Below, one piece after another: positions 10,677 through 21,100 of a stretch of DNA of 54,125 nucleotides; position 1 is the first letter of the stretch; each line of letters opens with the position of its first letter. A program made the position numbers and the translations under genes. The notes under the pieces are model-generated. The model was not told the DNA's origin and did not search any database. It saw only the letters and a list, made by a program, of their open reading frames with translations. Source of the stretch: a virus; the IMG/VR virus record IMGVR_UViG_3300020473_000037, positions 1 through 54,125 of that record, one strand, 5' to 3'.

Positions 10677-10754
10677 AAACGACCCAATTCGACCTTTATA
10701 TATTGATTTCATAAAAAAATTGCTGGTACTATATACAGTCAGAAAAGGTCGTTT
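10677..10754 (+). promoter_or_regulatory. Promoter flanked by CGACC inverted repeats
   Basis: AAACGACC (10677-10684) and CGACCTTT (10690-10697) lie upstream of an extended -10, TGgTACTAT (-10 at 10727-10732). AAAGGTCGTTT (10744-10754) lies downstream, complementary to both. A hairpin or a protein bound to the flanking sites would cover the promoter. No CTGKCACA box is found at 37 bases. The downstream gene encodes an AbrB-like protein, so autoregulation is plausible. Confidence 0.45.
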
Positions 10755-10766
10755 GAATTTCTTCTT

Positions 10767-10937
10767 ATGAAAAAAAATCCCGCAGAAAATTTTACGTCTA
10801 TAGAGATCGATCCAATAACTGGTGAATACAAGACAATAATACCAGAATGGATAATAAATGAGTATGGTTGGTATGAAGGAACTGAATTAAACTTTAGAAT
10901 TGATGAAGGAGATATATTTTTGGAGGAGCGTGAATGA
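10767..10937 (+). CDS. AbrB/SpoVT-like small protein (56 aa)
   Basis: The core IPEWIINEYGWYEGTELNFRI, then DEGDIFLEE, follows the swapped-hairpin AbrB pattern (I-P-x3-hh-x-h-G-h-x-E-G-x-x-h-x-h), placed at the C-terminal end of a 56-residue protein. Such domains dimerise and bind DNA in transition-state regulators and antitoxins. No toxin partner is evident next to it. It overlaps the 10934 gene by ATGA. The inverted repeats around its promoter would fit self-repression. Confidence 0.6.
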   Translation: MKKNPAENFTSIEIDPITGEYKTIIPEWIINEYGWYEGTELNFRIDEGDIFLEERE

Positions 10938-11101
10938 AGACTTATCATGTATACTTAAACGATAGATGTTTGTTTAAGAATTTGAATGAAAGAGAGTTTA
11001 AAGTTATATGGGGAAGATTATATCATTCTTATTGGGATGGACTAACATATTCAGAAGTAGTAGAAACCCCCATCGAAAAATATGAAGAATCTAGTTATTG
11101 A
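10934..11101 (+). CDS. Small hypothetical protein (55 aa)
   Basis: The frame begins in an ATGA overlap after GGAGG. It reads MKTYHVYLNDRCLFKNLNEREF and is rich in Tyr and Trp. No family is recognised. Its stop codon lies inside the -35 hexamer of the next promoter (11098-11103). Confidence 0.6.
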   Translation: MKTYHVYLNDRCLFKNLNEREFKVIWGRLYHSYWDGLTYSEVVETPIEKYEESSY

Positions 11102-11126
11102 CTTTATAGATAAACTGATGTATAAT
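11098..11126 (+). promoter_or_regulatory. Sigma-70 promoter TTGACT-17-TATAAT
   Basis: TTGACT (11098-11103) and TATAAT (11121-11126) are separated by exactly 17 bases. The glycosyltransferase ATG is 28 bases after the start of the -10. This promoter uses a classical -35, unlike the cassette copies upstream. Confidence 0.7.
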
Positions 11127-11148
11127 TGAGTTGTATTAAAAGAGCATT

Positions 11149-11907
11149 ATGGCTAAAGGATTTACTGTTAAAGCAAATACTCCCAAACCAAAGAACAAAG
11201 AACCAGAATGGGATTATGCTAAGGCAAAAGCAATGGTTAAAGGAAAGACAATAGTATTTTGTCTACCAGGTCGAGGAGTATCATATACATATTTGAAAAA
11301 TTTTGTTCAGCTTTGTTTTGATCTTGTACAGAATGGTGCTAGTATACAGATATCACAGGACTATAGTTCTATGGTAAACTTTGCAAGATGTAAGTGTCTT
11401 GGAGCAAATGTTTTACGTGGTCCTGATCAGATACCTTGGGATGGTAGATTAAAGTATGATTACCAGTTATGGATTGATAGTGATATTGTTTTTAATGTAG
11501 AGAAGTTTTGGCAATTAGTATTAATGGATAAGGATATTGCATCTGGTTGGTATTGTACAGAAGATGGAAAAACTACATCTGTTGCACATTGGTTAGATGA
11601 AGATGATTTTAAAGGTAATGGTGGAGTAATGAATCATGAAACCATTGAAAGTATTAGTAAGAGACGTAAACCATTTACTGTTGATTATGCAGGTTTTGGT
11701 TGGTTATTAATTAAACATGGTATATGGGAACATAAAGAGATGAAATATCCTTGGTTTGCTCCTAAGATGCAAATTTTTGAATCAGGTGCAGTACAGGATA
11801 TGTGTGGAGAAGATGTTTCATTCTGCTTAGATGCAAAAGAAGCAGGGTTTGAAATATGGTGTGATCCAAGAGTCAGAGTTGGTCACGAGAAGATGAGAGT
11901 TATCTAA
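11149..11907 (+). CDS. GT-A type glycosyltransferase (252 aa)
   Basis: After a basic N-terminal tail the domain starts with KTIVFCLPGRGVSY. A DxD motif (WIDSDI, residues 108-113) would bind the metal and nucleotide sugar. Near residue 220 stands GEDVSFCLDAKEAGFEIW, followed by a histidine (RVGHEK), the acceptor-side pattern of GT2-like enzymes. No membrane segment is present, so it is a soluble cytoplasmic enzyme, perhaps modifying virion protein or DNA. It has its own sigma-70 promoter. Confidence 0.8.
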   Translation: MAKGFTVKANTPKPKNKEPEWDYAKAKAMVKGKTIVFCLPGRGVSYTYLKNFVQLCFDLVQNGASIQISQDYSSMVNFARCKCLGANVLRGPDQIPWDGRLKYDYQLWIDSDIVFNVEKFWQLVLMDKDIASGWYCTEDGKTTSVAHWLDEDDFKGNGGVMNHETIESISKRRKPFTVDYAGFGWLLIKHGIWEHKEMKYPWFAPKMQIFESGAVQDMCGEDVSFCLDAKEAGFEIWCDPRVRVGHEKMRVI

Positions 11908-11914
11908 TCTTCAA

Positions 11915-12082
11915 ATGGATGTGAAATACACTGTTAGTATTGATGGTATTGAAAGATATACTGATATTACTGAATTAGAATATCTGGATCTCATGGAAGA
12001 TCTAGCAGATGAATTCTATCAGACAGGTACTCCACATCCAGACAGTATTACATTTACAACAAAGAGGGAACCAAATGCTTGA
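11915..12082 (+). CDS. Small hypothetical protein (55 aa)
   Basis: The 55 residues show a strand (VKYTVSIDGIERY) and an acidic helix (ELEYLDLMEDLADEFYQTG). No family is recognised. It begins 8 bases after the glycosyltransferase stop and overlaps the next gene by 8 bases. Confidence 0.6.
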   Translation: MDVKYTVSIDGIERYTDITELEYLDLMEDLADEFYQTGTPHPDSITFTTKREPNA

Positions 12083-12260
12083 TGTAAAGACAGTTAAGAA
12101 CAAAGATCTTGGTCTATGGGAAATAACTGCTACACTTGATCTTCCACCTATAACGATCACTAGGTTGAAGAAAGATAAGAGTGATATTCAATATGAATTA
12201 CGTAATGCCTTTAGCGAAGTAATTCAAGAAATCGTAGAAAAACATTGTGAGGAAGATTAA
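12075..12260 (+). CDS. Small hypothetical protein (61 aa)
   Basis: ATG 12075 was chosen over the upstream in-frame ATG at 12009, which lies inside the previous gene; GAGGG precedes 12075. The product has two strands (GLWEITATLDLPPITITRL) and a long amphipathic helix (AFSEVIQEIVEKH). It is coupled by TAATG to the basic peptide. Confidence 0.6.
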   Translation: MLDVKTVKNKDLGLWEITATLDLPPITITRLKKDKSDIQYELRNAFSEVIQEIVEKHCEED

Positions 12261-12406
12261 TGGCTAAAGTAAAAACAGGACTATTAGGTGGTACTTATGT
12301 TGAGTCACGTCCGAAAAAGTCTCGACAAGGACAGGGAAAACACTCGAAATACTCGGCAACATCCCGTAACTCGGCTCGTAAAAGAACTAGGGGGCAGGGC
12401 AAATGA
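12260..12406 (+). CDS. Very basic 48-residue peptide
   Basis: The pattern GGTYVESRPKKSRQGQGKHS then SATSRNSARKRTRGQGK is almost free of acidic residues. I remember similar conserved basic peptides in this position, just before gp25, in T4-like cyanophages. It probably contacts nucleic acid or the acidic surface of another protein, but no role is established. It overlaps both neighbours (TAATG at the start, ATGA at the end). Confidence 0.75.
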   Translation: MAKVKTGLLGGTYVESRPKKSRQGQGKHSKYSATSRNSARKRTRGQGK

Positions 12407-12609
12407 TGAATTTATTAGCGGCAGCATCGCTTGATCTTAATGAAGCATGGAACTTATCATGGGGTGAAGGCATTCAATTTATTTTAGTACTTGCTTTTGT
12501 CTATTGGCTTAAGGTTCAAATTGATACTAGAGCAGGATTAGGTAAAAAGAAACGACGAGAACTTAAACAAATTATAGTTGAGGCAATCAATGAAACAAAG
12601 GGGGTTTAA
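12403..12609 (+). CDS. Small membrane protein with basic tail (68 aa)
   Basis: The frame starts in an ATGA overlap. A hydrophobic helix at about residues 23-37 (IQFILVLAFVYWLKV) is followed by a basic GKKKRREL stretch and an amphipathic helix. It would sit in the membrane with the basic part in the cytoplasm. The function is unknown. A weak terminator follows. Confidence 0.65.
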   Translation: MMNLLAAASLDLNEAWNLSWGEGIQFILVLAFVYWLKVQIDTRAGLGKKKRRELKQIIVEAINETKGV

Positions 12610-12623
12610 CACCCTCTTTTTTT
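12601..12623 (+). terminator. Weak terminator
   Basis: A short GGGT/ACCC stem at the stop codon of the membrane protein gene is followed by TC and seven T. It closes the non-virion operon just before the first late box. Confidence 0.5.
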
Positions 12624-12626
12624 ATG

Positions 12627-12634
12627 CCTAAATA
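12627..12634 (+). promoter_or_regulatory. Late promoter box CCTAAATA
   Basis: A variant of TATAAATA located 21 bases before the 12655 ATG and directly after the terminator T-run. The same variant stands before the 37624 gene. Confidence 0.5.
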
Positions 12635-12654
12635 ACAATTATTAGCCTAAAATA

Positions 12655-12783
12655 ATGGATAAAGAAGAATTAAGGACTGTTTGGGGTGCTGAAAACACCG
12701 ATTCTGACGAAATTAAGGAAGAAAAAAGGCGTGTAATCCAAGAAATTGCACATGATGATATAAATTCTAAAAACTTAACATAA
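12655..12783 (+). CDS. Small charged hypothetical protein (42 aa)
   Basis: The 42 residues are helical and highly charged (SDEIKEEKRRVIQEIAHDD). No family is recognised. The stop codon is part of the late box CATAAATA (12779-12786) of gp25. Supported by the late box in front of it. Confidence 0.5.
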   Translation: MDKEELRTVWGAENTDSDEIKEEKRRVIQEIAHDDINSKNLT

Positions 12784-12786
12784 ATA
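12779..12786 (+). promoter_or_regulatory. Late promoter box CATAAATA (gp25)
   Basis: Located 21 bases before the gp25 ATG and overlapping the stop codon of the 12655 gene. It probably starts the baseplate operon gp25-gp6-giant protein. Confidence 0.7.
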
Positions 12787-12806
12787 GATCAAGAAAACAC
12801 ATTAAT

Positions 12807-13208
12807 ATGTCTGTTAAGAGGATATCAAGATCATTTAAAGACATTAGTTTATCCTTTAATGCTCATCCAGTAACAAAGGATTTAACAATTCTAAAGAATG
12901 AGAACGCTATTAAAAAATCTGTAAGGAATTTAGTGCAAACTATCCCCACAGAAAGGTTCTTTAACCCCATTTTAGGGTCATATGTGACTGATTCACTCTT
13001 TGATTTTGTTGATTATGGTACTGCATCCACTATTAAAGAAGAAATTATCACAACTTTGGAGAATTTTGAACCTAGAATAGATAATATTCAGGTTGAATGT
13101 ATTCCAAGACCCGATAGAAATGAATTTGAGGTTACAGTATTCTTTGAAATCGTTGGAGAAGACGTTCCAACTCAAGAATTCACATTCATGTTAGAAGCAA
13201 CAAGGTAG
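12807..13208 (+). CDS. gp25: Baseplate wedge subunit gp25
   Basis: At 133 residues it matches T4 gp25 (132). The central segment with IPTERFFNPILGSYVTDSLF and the following YGTASTIKEEI is typical of the GPW/gp25 family, which shares a fold with the T4 wedge and type VI secretion TssE proteins. It sits in the wedge where it helps trigger sheath contraction. The order gp25-gp6 is that of cyanomyoviruses, and gp6 follows after 3 bases. Confidence 0.9.
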   Translation: MSVKRISRSFKDISLSFNAHPVTKDLTILKNENAIKKSVRNLVQTIPTERFFNPILGSYVTDSLFDFVDYGTASTIKEEIITTLENFEPRIDNIQVECIPRPDRNEFEVTVFFEIVGEDVPTQEFTFMLEATR

Positions 13209-13211
13209 AAT

Positions 13212-15131
13212 ATGCCATTTACTAAGTTTACAAATCTTGATTTCGATCAAATAAAGACCTCTATTAAAGATTATATCCGTGCGAACTCTGATTTTACGGA
13301 TTTTGACTACGAAGGGTCTAATTTTTCAGTATTAATAGACACATTAGCGTATAATACTTACATTACAGCATTTAACTCTAATATGATTGTTAATGAATCC
13401 TTCTTGGATTCAGCAACATTACGTGAAAATGTTGTTTCATTAGCAAGAAATATAGGATATGTACCTAAATCTAGGACTGCTGCACAGGCATCTGTTCATT
13501 TTGATGTAGCAACTAGTAGTTCATCCCCTACATTGACCTTACAGGCAGGTTTAGTGTGCGTTGGTGCTCAAAATAATAGTTCATATGTATTCTCTATACC
13601 TGAAAGTATAACAACAACCATTAATTCTGGTGTTGCAACCTTTGGAACAGAAACAAATCCTATTGTAGTTTATCAAGGAACCTATTTAAGTAAGACATTT
13701 ACTGTAGATGGGTCATTAGATCAGACATTTATACTGAATAATTCCTTTATTGATACCTCAACTATACGTGTTTATGTTAAAGGTTCTGCAGATACAGGTC
13801 TTGGAAGAGAATATAAACGTGTTGATAACATATTAAACATAAATTCTACGTCAGAAACCTACTTAATTCAAGAAATTCAAGACGAAAAGTATGAATTACT
13901 GTTTGGTGATGGTGTTTTTGGTAAAAAATTAGAAAATGATGCAATTATTACAGTATCTTACATCATTACTGATGGAGCAGATGGTAATGGACCTGCATTA
14001 TTCTCATGGGGTGGTAGTGTTACGAACTCTGTTAATCAGAAAATATCACCATCTTCTACACCATTAATCACAACAGTCTCAGCTGCCTCTAATGGTGGTA
14101 ATATTGAGTCTGTTGATTCAGTTAAGTACTTTGCTCCTAGACTGTATTCATCACAATACAGGGCGGTTACAAGTAGGGATTATGAATCTATAATTCAGCA
14201 AGTATATCCAAATACAGAATCTGTATCAGTTGTTGGTGGTGAAGAGTTAGATCCACCTGAATTTGGTACTGTTTTACTTACAATTAAACCAAAAAATGGT
14301 GAATTTGTATCTGACTTTGATAAACAGAAGATTTTAGAAGATTTAAAGCAGTACTCTCTAGCTGGTATAAATCAGAAAATTTTAGACCTAAAACTACTAT
14401 ATGTGGAGTTAGACTCATATGTTTATTATAATCCAGCAAAAACAACTACACCAACCGCATTAAAGACTAGAATTAGTGATGGTTTAACAACTTATTCTGC
14501 TTCAAAGGATATTAATAAGTTTGGTGGAAGGTTTAAGTATAGTAAAGTATTGAATGTAATTGATAATATTGATACTGCTATAACATCTAATATTACTAAA
14601 GTTAAAATTAGAAGAAACTTAAAAGCACTTACCAATTCATTTGCACAGTATGAATTATGTTTTGGTAATCAATTCCATATTGATGTTGCAGGAAAAAACA
14701 TTAAAAGTACTGGATTTAAAATTATAAATCAATCTAGTACTGTGTATCTAACTGATATACCAAATAAAGATTCTAATGGTGATTTAGATGGTAGTGGAAT
14801 GGGAACATTATCGGTTATTAGAAGAGATACGACAACAGACACTGAGATTGTTGTTGTTAAATCTGCAGGAACAGTAGATTATAATAAGGGGGAAATTATA
14901 TTATCAACTATTAATATTGTATCTACATCTAAACCAAACAATATTATTGAGGTTCAGGCATTCCCAGAGTCAAATGATGTTATAGGTCTAACAGATTTAT
15001 ACCTCAATTTCGACATGTCAAATACTACAATAAATATGGTTAAAGACACTATAACTTCTGGTGAACAAATATCTGGTGTTGGATTTAAAGTTACGTCAAG
15101 TTATACAAACGGAGCATTAACAAGAGGATGA
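13212..15131 (+). CDS. gp6: Baseplate wedge protein gp6
   Basis: At 639 residues it is close to T4 gp6 (660). The N-terminus (FTNLDFDQIKTSIKDYIRAN, then FEGSN-like DYEGSNFSVLIDTLAYNTY) and the segment ESFLDSATLRENVVSLARNIGYVPKS are typical of the gp6/Baseplate_J group. The central TSRDYESIIQQVYP is the conserved late part of that family. gp6 dimers form the inner ring of the baseplate. The stop overlaps the ATG of the giant protein (ATGA at 15128-15131). Confidence 0.9.
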   Translation: MPFTKFTNLDFDQIKTSIKDYIRANSDFTDFDYEGSNFSVLIDTLAYNTYITAFNSNMIVNESFLDSATLRENVVSLARNIGYVPKSRTAAQASVHFDVATSSSSPTLTLQAGLVCVGAQNNSSYVFSIPESITTTINSGVATFGTETNPIVVYQGTYLSKTFTVDGSLDQTFILNNSFIDTSTIRVYVKGSADTGLGREYKRVDNILNINSTSETYLIQEIQDEKYELLFGDGVFGKKLENDAIITVSYIITDGADGNGPALFSWGGSVTNSVNQKISPSSTPLITTVSAASNGGNIESVDSVKYFAPRLYSSQYRAVTSRDYESIIQQVYPNTESVSVVGGEELDPPEFGTVLLTIKPKNGEFVSDFDKQKILEDLKQYSLAGINQKILDLKLLYVELDSYVYYNPAKTTTPTALKTRISDGLTTYSASKDINKFGGRFKYSKVLNVIDNIDTAITSNITKVKIRRNLKALTNSFAQYELCFGNQFHIDVAGKNIKSTGFKIINQSSTVYLTDIPNKDSNGDLDGSGMGTLSVIRRDTTTDTEIVVVKSAGTVDYNKGEIILSTINIVSTSKPNNIIEVQAFPESNDVIGLTDLYLNFDMSNTTINMVKDTITSGEQISGVGFKVTSSYTNGALTRG

Positions 15132-18100
15132 TAACTACAGGATTTGACAAGAGAGTCCAAGTACAGCAAATAATAGATAATCAACTCCCTGAGTTCTTAC
15201 TATCAGAGAGTCCAAAGGCTGTTGATTTTTTAAAGCAATACTATATTTCTCAGGAATATCAAGGTGGTAATATTGATATTACCGATAACTTAGATCAATA
15301 TTTAAGGTTAGATAATTTAACTCCTGAAGTTATAGTAGCAGAAACTACTCTTTCTACTGGAATTGACGTATCTGCAACAACTGTTGATGTTGTAACTACT
15401 AAAGGTTTTCCATCTGAATACGGGTTATTTAAGATTGATGATGAAGTTTTTACTTATACTGGTATAACAACTAATAGTTTTACTGGTTGTATTCGTGGAT
15501 TTAGTGGAATTACAACATATCATGCAGAAGATAATCCTGGTGAACTTGTTTTTAGTGATACTTCAGCAACAAGTCATATTTCTGGAGCAACGGTAAATAA
15601 TTTAAGTGCATTATTCCTAAAAGAATTCTATAAAAAGACAAAATCAACACTTACCCCTGGATTAGAGGATACTGAATTTGTATCAAATTTAGATGTTAGC
15701 AATTTTATAAAAGAATCTCATTCATTATACCAATCAAAAGGTACGGAAGAATCATTTAGAATACTCTTTAACATATTATACAACGTTACTCCAAAGGTAG
15801 TTGACCTTGAACAGTATCTACTTAAACCATCTGCTGCAGAGTTCATTAGACGTGAATTAGTGCTTGCAGAGGTCATTTCAGGCGATGTTAACGCATTAGC
15901 AGGGCAAACTATTATTAAATCTACTGATAGTGCTACAAGAGCGTCTGTATCTGAGATTGAACCTTTTACTAGAAATGGAAAAACTTATTATAAATTAGGT
16001 CTATTTGTTGGATTTAACGATGTAGACCTTATTGAAGGTACATTTAACATTCCAGGTAAAACAAAGGTTATAAACCCTGTATCTGTTGGGTCTTCTGTTA
16101 TTACTGTAGATTCTACAATAGGATTTGGTGCTACTGGAACTGTTATTTGTGGTGTTAACACAGCAGTTAGTTATAGTAGTAAGTCCATTAACCAGTTCTT
16201 TGGTTGTAGTAATATCGTTGATGCAATTAAAGTTGCTGACGATTTAAGATCAGATGAAGTATATTTTGGTTATGAAGATGGTGATGTAACTAAAAAGGTA
16301 GAATTTAGAATTACTGGAGTTCTATCAAAATTTGTTCCTGTTTCTGATATTAAACTATCTTCAGAAGGAGAGAAGATTACTGTTAAGAATGTTGGTGAAA
16401 AGATACTTAATCCAGATAGTGATAAGACTAAAAAGGAGATTTTTGCTAATACTTGGATATATAACACCTCTTCTAGATTTGTAATAGAGAATATAACAGG
16501 TTCAACTGCAGTTTTATTCACTAGAGACATTGATAAATCTAGTCTTAAGATTGATGATGAAATAGAAATACTACAAAGAGGTAGTCAAATTATTGCTGCT
16601 ACAGGTACTGTAGGAAATATAACACCTTCGACTAGATCAATTGATATAGACAATTTAGTTCTTGCATCTGGACAGACATCTTTGCCAGCAGCAGGAGAAG
16701 AATATGATCTAAGAAGAAAATTAAAGAGAGCTTTTAGTTCTACAGAAGATATTGAATTTGGAAATTATGTATTAACAAGTGATGTATCAAATGTTTATAA
16801 TAAAGCAGATACTGATTTTTATGTTGCATCAAACTCATTACCTGCATATGATATTACAGCATCTCTTGCGAAAGGTATTCTTCCTGAAGCAACATCTATT
16901 GCACCAACATTTTATCTTCAGGGATATAGTAATGCAACATTAAACTATTCAATATTATCCTTCCCCTCGAATTTACCATTTATTACTGGTGATGAGGTTT
17001 ATTATGAACCACAAGGAACGGCAATACCTGGATTATCTACAGGTGTTTACTATGTTGAGGTTTTATCTAATGCAAACCAAATAAAATTATACACTTCTAG
17101 ATCATTCATACCTATAAGTGATTGTGTAAAATTTAATGTACTTTCTGCTGGTTCTGGAACTCATACATTTACTTTAGTTAGTTCTCGTAATAAGAAGATT
17201 GGTGCTCAGAAATTACTTAAGAAGTTTCCATTAAATCCAAATCTTAAAAATGGAAAAGGTACTAAAACTAATCCAGGTACAACAGGAATGCTTGTTAATG
17301 GTGTTGAGATTACCAATTACAAGTCTGATAATAAAATCTTCTATGGTCCAATAGAAAATGTTAAGATATTTAACAGTGGTTCTGGATATGATGTACTAAA
17401 TCCACCAAATCTTTCAGTATCATCTCCTGGAACTGGAACTACTGCCTTAGTTCACCCAGTAATGGATGGTACTGTTACTGATGTTTTAGTAGACCCACAG
17501 AATTTTGATATTGATAAGGTTATATCTGTTACTATTGCTGGTGGAAATGGTGAAGGTGCAATTTTAGCACCAATTATTGGTAAGAGAAAGAGAGAAATAT
17601 TCTTTGATGCTAGATTACATACTAATTCTGGTGGTATTAATGTTAATACAGATACTTTAACATTCTTAGATTCTCATAATCTTTCTAATGCACAACCAAT
17701 TTCTTACTTTAGAGATAATAATCCAGCAGTTGGTATTGGATCATTTTTTGGTTCTAATTTAGATCAAAGTAAGACATTAATTAATAATGCAGTATATTAT
17801 CCGCAGATTGTTGATGCACTTACTATAAAGTTATATGAAACTCTTTCGGATTATAATGCAGGTATCAATACAGTAGGATTTACTACTGTAGGTAAGAGTG
17901 GCACTCATAGATTTAAAGTTTTTAATGAAGAAAATACATTAAAGGATATTAGAGTAATTGATCCTGGAAAAGGATATCAAAATAGAGAACTTAAGGTAAA
18001 ACCTGTTGGTATTAATACCATTACATCTACAATTAATTTTGTTGATCATGGATTTAATGAAGGTGATAAGATTGTATATGATACTGCTGTTGGTGTTGGA

Positions 18101-21100
18101 TCTACTATACCAACTAAAATATCAGAATTAGCAAAATATACTGGAATAACAACTACAAGTAATTTCTATCAAGTAATTAAAATAACAGATGATAAGTTCA
18201 GACTTAGTAACGCTGGACTTGGTGGAACAATAACTTCAAATTATGTAAGAAATAATTATATTAAATTTACTGACAAAGGAACTGGATATCAAGTTTTTAA
18301 ATATCCTGATATTAAATTAGATATTAAGTATGAACTTGCTAATACAAATGTAGGTGTTATAACTGCAACTCCTCTTGTTAGAGGTCCAATTGTAGATGCT
18401 TATCTTTATGAGAAAGGAACTGGATATGGATCCGATGTTTTAAATCTTGAGAAAACTGCAACAATAACAGTTAAAACTGGAAAAGAAGCAGAATTAAAAC
18501 CAATTATTACTGATGGAAAGGTAACATATGTTGAAATACAAAACGGTGGTAAAGAATATACTGCTGCACCAGATTTAAGTTTAGTTGGTATTGGAACTGG
18601 ACTTGGAGGTAAATTAAGGGCAGTAGTTACTAATGGAAAGATAACTGATGTAATAATAGTTGATCCAGGACTTAAATATCAACAAGATAAAGTTTCTATT
18701 AAAGTAGTACCTCCAGGAAAAAATGTAAAAATAGAACCATTTATTAGAGGATTAACTGTTAATAATTTCTCCAGATATGGAAATGAAGCTTTAATAGAAA
18801 CTACTGATCAATTGGAGTATTCATTTGTTGGATATTCTACTGCTATTGGTAATGATGTTTATAGTGATGATGGACTTAAGCACTCTCCAATTATAGGATG
18901 GGCATATGATGGAAATCCAATTTATGGTCCATATGGATATAATGATGGTAAAGATGAAAATTCTGGAATTAGAATACTAAAACCAGGATATGTTACTAAT
19001 ACTTCTAAAATAGAAGATAGACCTGCAATTTCCTCATTTGGTGCTGGATTCTTTGTAGAAGATTATGAATTTGATAGTAGTGGTGATTTAGATGAATATA
19101 ATGGTAGATATAGTAGAACTCCAGAATTTCCTAATGGAATATACGCATACTTTGCTGGTATAACAACTGATACACGTTTAGCAAGATTTCCATACTTTAT
19201 TGGTGATAAGTTTAGATCAAATGTAGTTGAAGAAAATTACTCAATTAATCAAAGAGATTTTGACTTTAAAGCACATAATTTAATAAGGAATACTTATCCA
19301 TATAAAGTATCTGATCCACATGCTGATAATGACTTTATTATTGAATCTAATGAAATTATTGATCAAACTTCAGTTATTGAAGGTACAACAAAAGGAAATA
19401 TAGATTCTTTCCAAATTATCTCATCTGGTAGTGGTTATAAGATGGGTGATAGTTTTACATTTGATAATACTGGTACATCTGGTGGTGGACTAAATGCTCA
19501 AATTGCTAGGATAAAAGGTAAAGATATTACTGATATTACTACTGAAATTAAAAATCATAATGATCCTATTTTTGTTTGGAAGAATTCAAATGAAGTATCT
19601 GCTTACATTTCAACATCTCATCCATTAGTTACTAATGAAAATATTGCTATTAGTGGTATAAGAACAGAAGGAACTATTGGAGATACATCAACATTTACTA
19701 TTAAGAATCTTGCAGGTTCTCATAGCATTGGTGTAACAACTGCAAGAACAGTTCTTTTCCAAGATGTTCCTACTTCTGCAGCAACTGGAATTGTAACTGA
19801 TATCTATGTTTCTACAATCCCAGATCAGATTTCTGTTGGTAGTAGCATTACTATAGGAACAGAGAATCTTAAGGTTCTTAAGACATTTAATACTAGAAGT
19901 ATATTAAGGGTACAAAGAGGAATTGCTGGATCAGCACATACAGCATCATCATTTGTTGATTTAGTTCCTAGTTATCTTACTATTCCTGTTGAAACCCCCT
20001 ATTTTGACTCTAAAGTAGATGATGTAGAATACTTTAACCCACATCAATCAATCGGTATTGGAACTCCTGTAGGTATAGGTACAACAACACTCTATACAAG
20101 AGGTGAAGTATCTGAACTTGTTAATATTCCGACTCACAGTATTTACCTACCAAATCACCCATTTAGGCAAGCTCAAGAGGTTGTTCTTAGAAAACCTGCT
20201 ACTGGATATGCACTAACAGTAACTACTGACGAGAATGCAACTAATTGGCTTCTCCCAGATCCAGCAAATGGAAATAGTCAAACAGTTTATGTTATTAATA
20301 AATCTCCAGATTATATTGGTATTGCAACTCAGGTTGGATTAACAACTAATACTTCTGGTGTTGCATTTGTTAGTAATGGTAATAGAGTTGGAACTAGTGA
20401 TTTTAGATATTCATTAGAGACTAACTATACTCAAATAACAGGAGTTCTTCAGCAAATTACTGCAACAGCAGGAGTTTCAACCGCACATGGATTATTAAAA
20501 GGTGATGAGATTACATTTGAGGTAAGACCAGATCAATCAGTTGGTATAGGAACATCAGTATCAATTGACGTTAGATATGATGAATTAAATGAAACTGTTC
20601 TAATTAATCCAATTTCAACTAATTCATCGGGTGTTAATGTTGATCTTAATCAATTCACACTTAACTCTCATGGATATAAAACAGGTGATAAGGTTTATTA
20701 TACTTCTCCCTCTGTTGCTGGTGGATTAACAGATAAGAGAACTTATTATGTCTATAATCAAGGTAATGATGCTTTCAAATTATGTGATACAAGATTAGAC
20801 GCTCTTAGTGTTCCACCTTTGATTAAAAATATTACATCTAATGGTGGTGGTTCTGCTAAACATGAATTTTCATTAGTTAACCCAAGAATTTCAGTTCTTG
20901 AAAATAATAATCTTGTTTTTGATGTATCTCATACTTCTTTAGATGGATATGACTTTAAATTATTCTATGATAATGAGTATAAGAATGAATTTGTTTCAAC
21001 TGGAAAAACAGATAGTTTTACAGTAACTGGAGTAGGTACAGTAGGTGTTACAACAACTGCAACATTAACTCTAAATTATAGTAATATTAATCCAAAGAGT

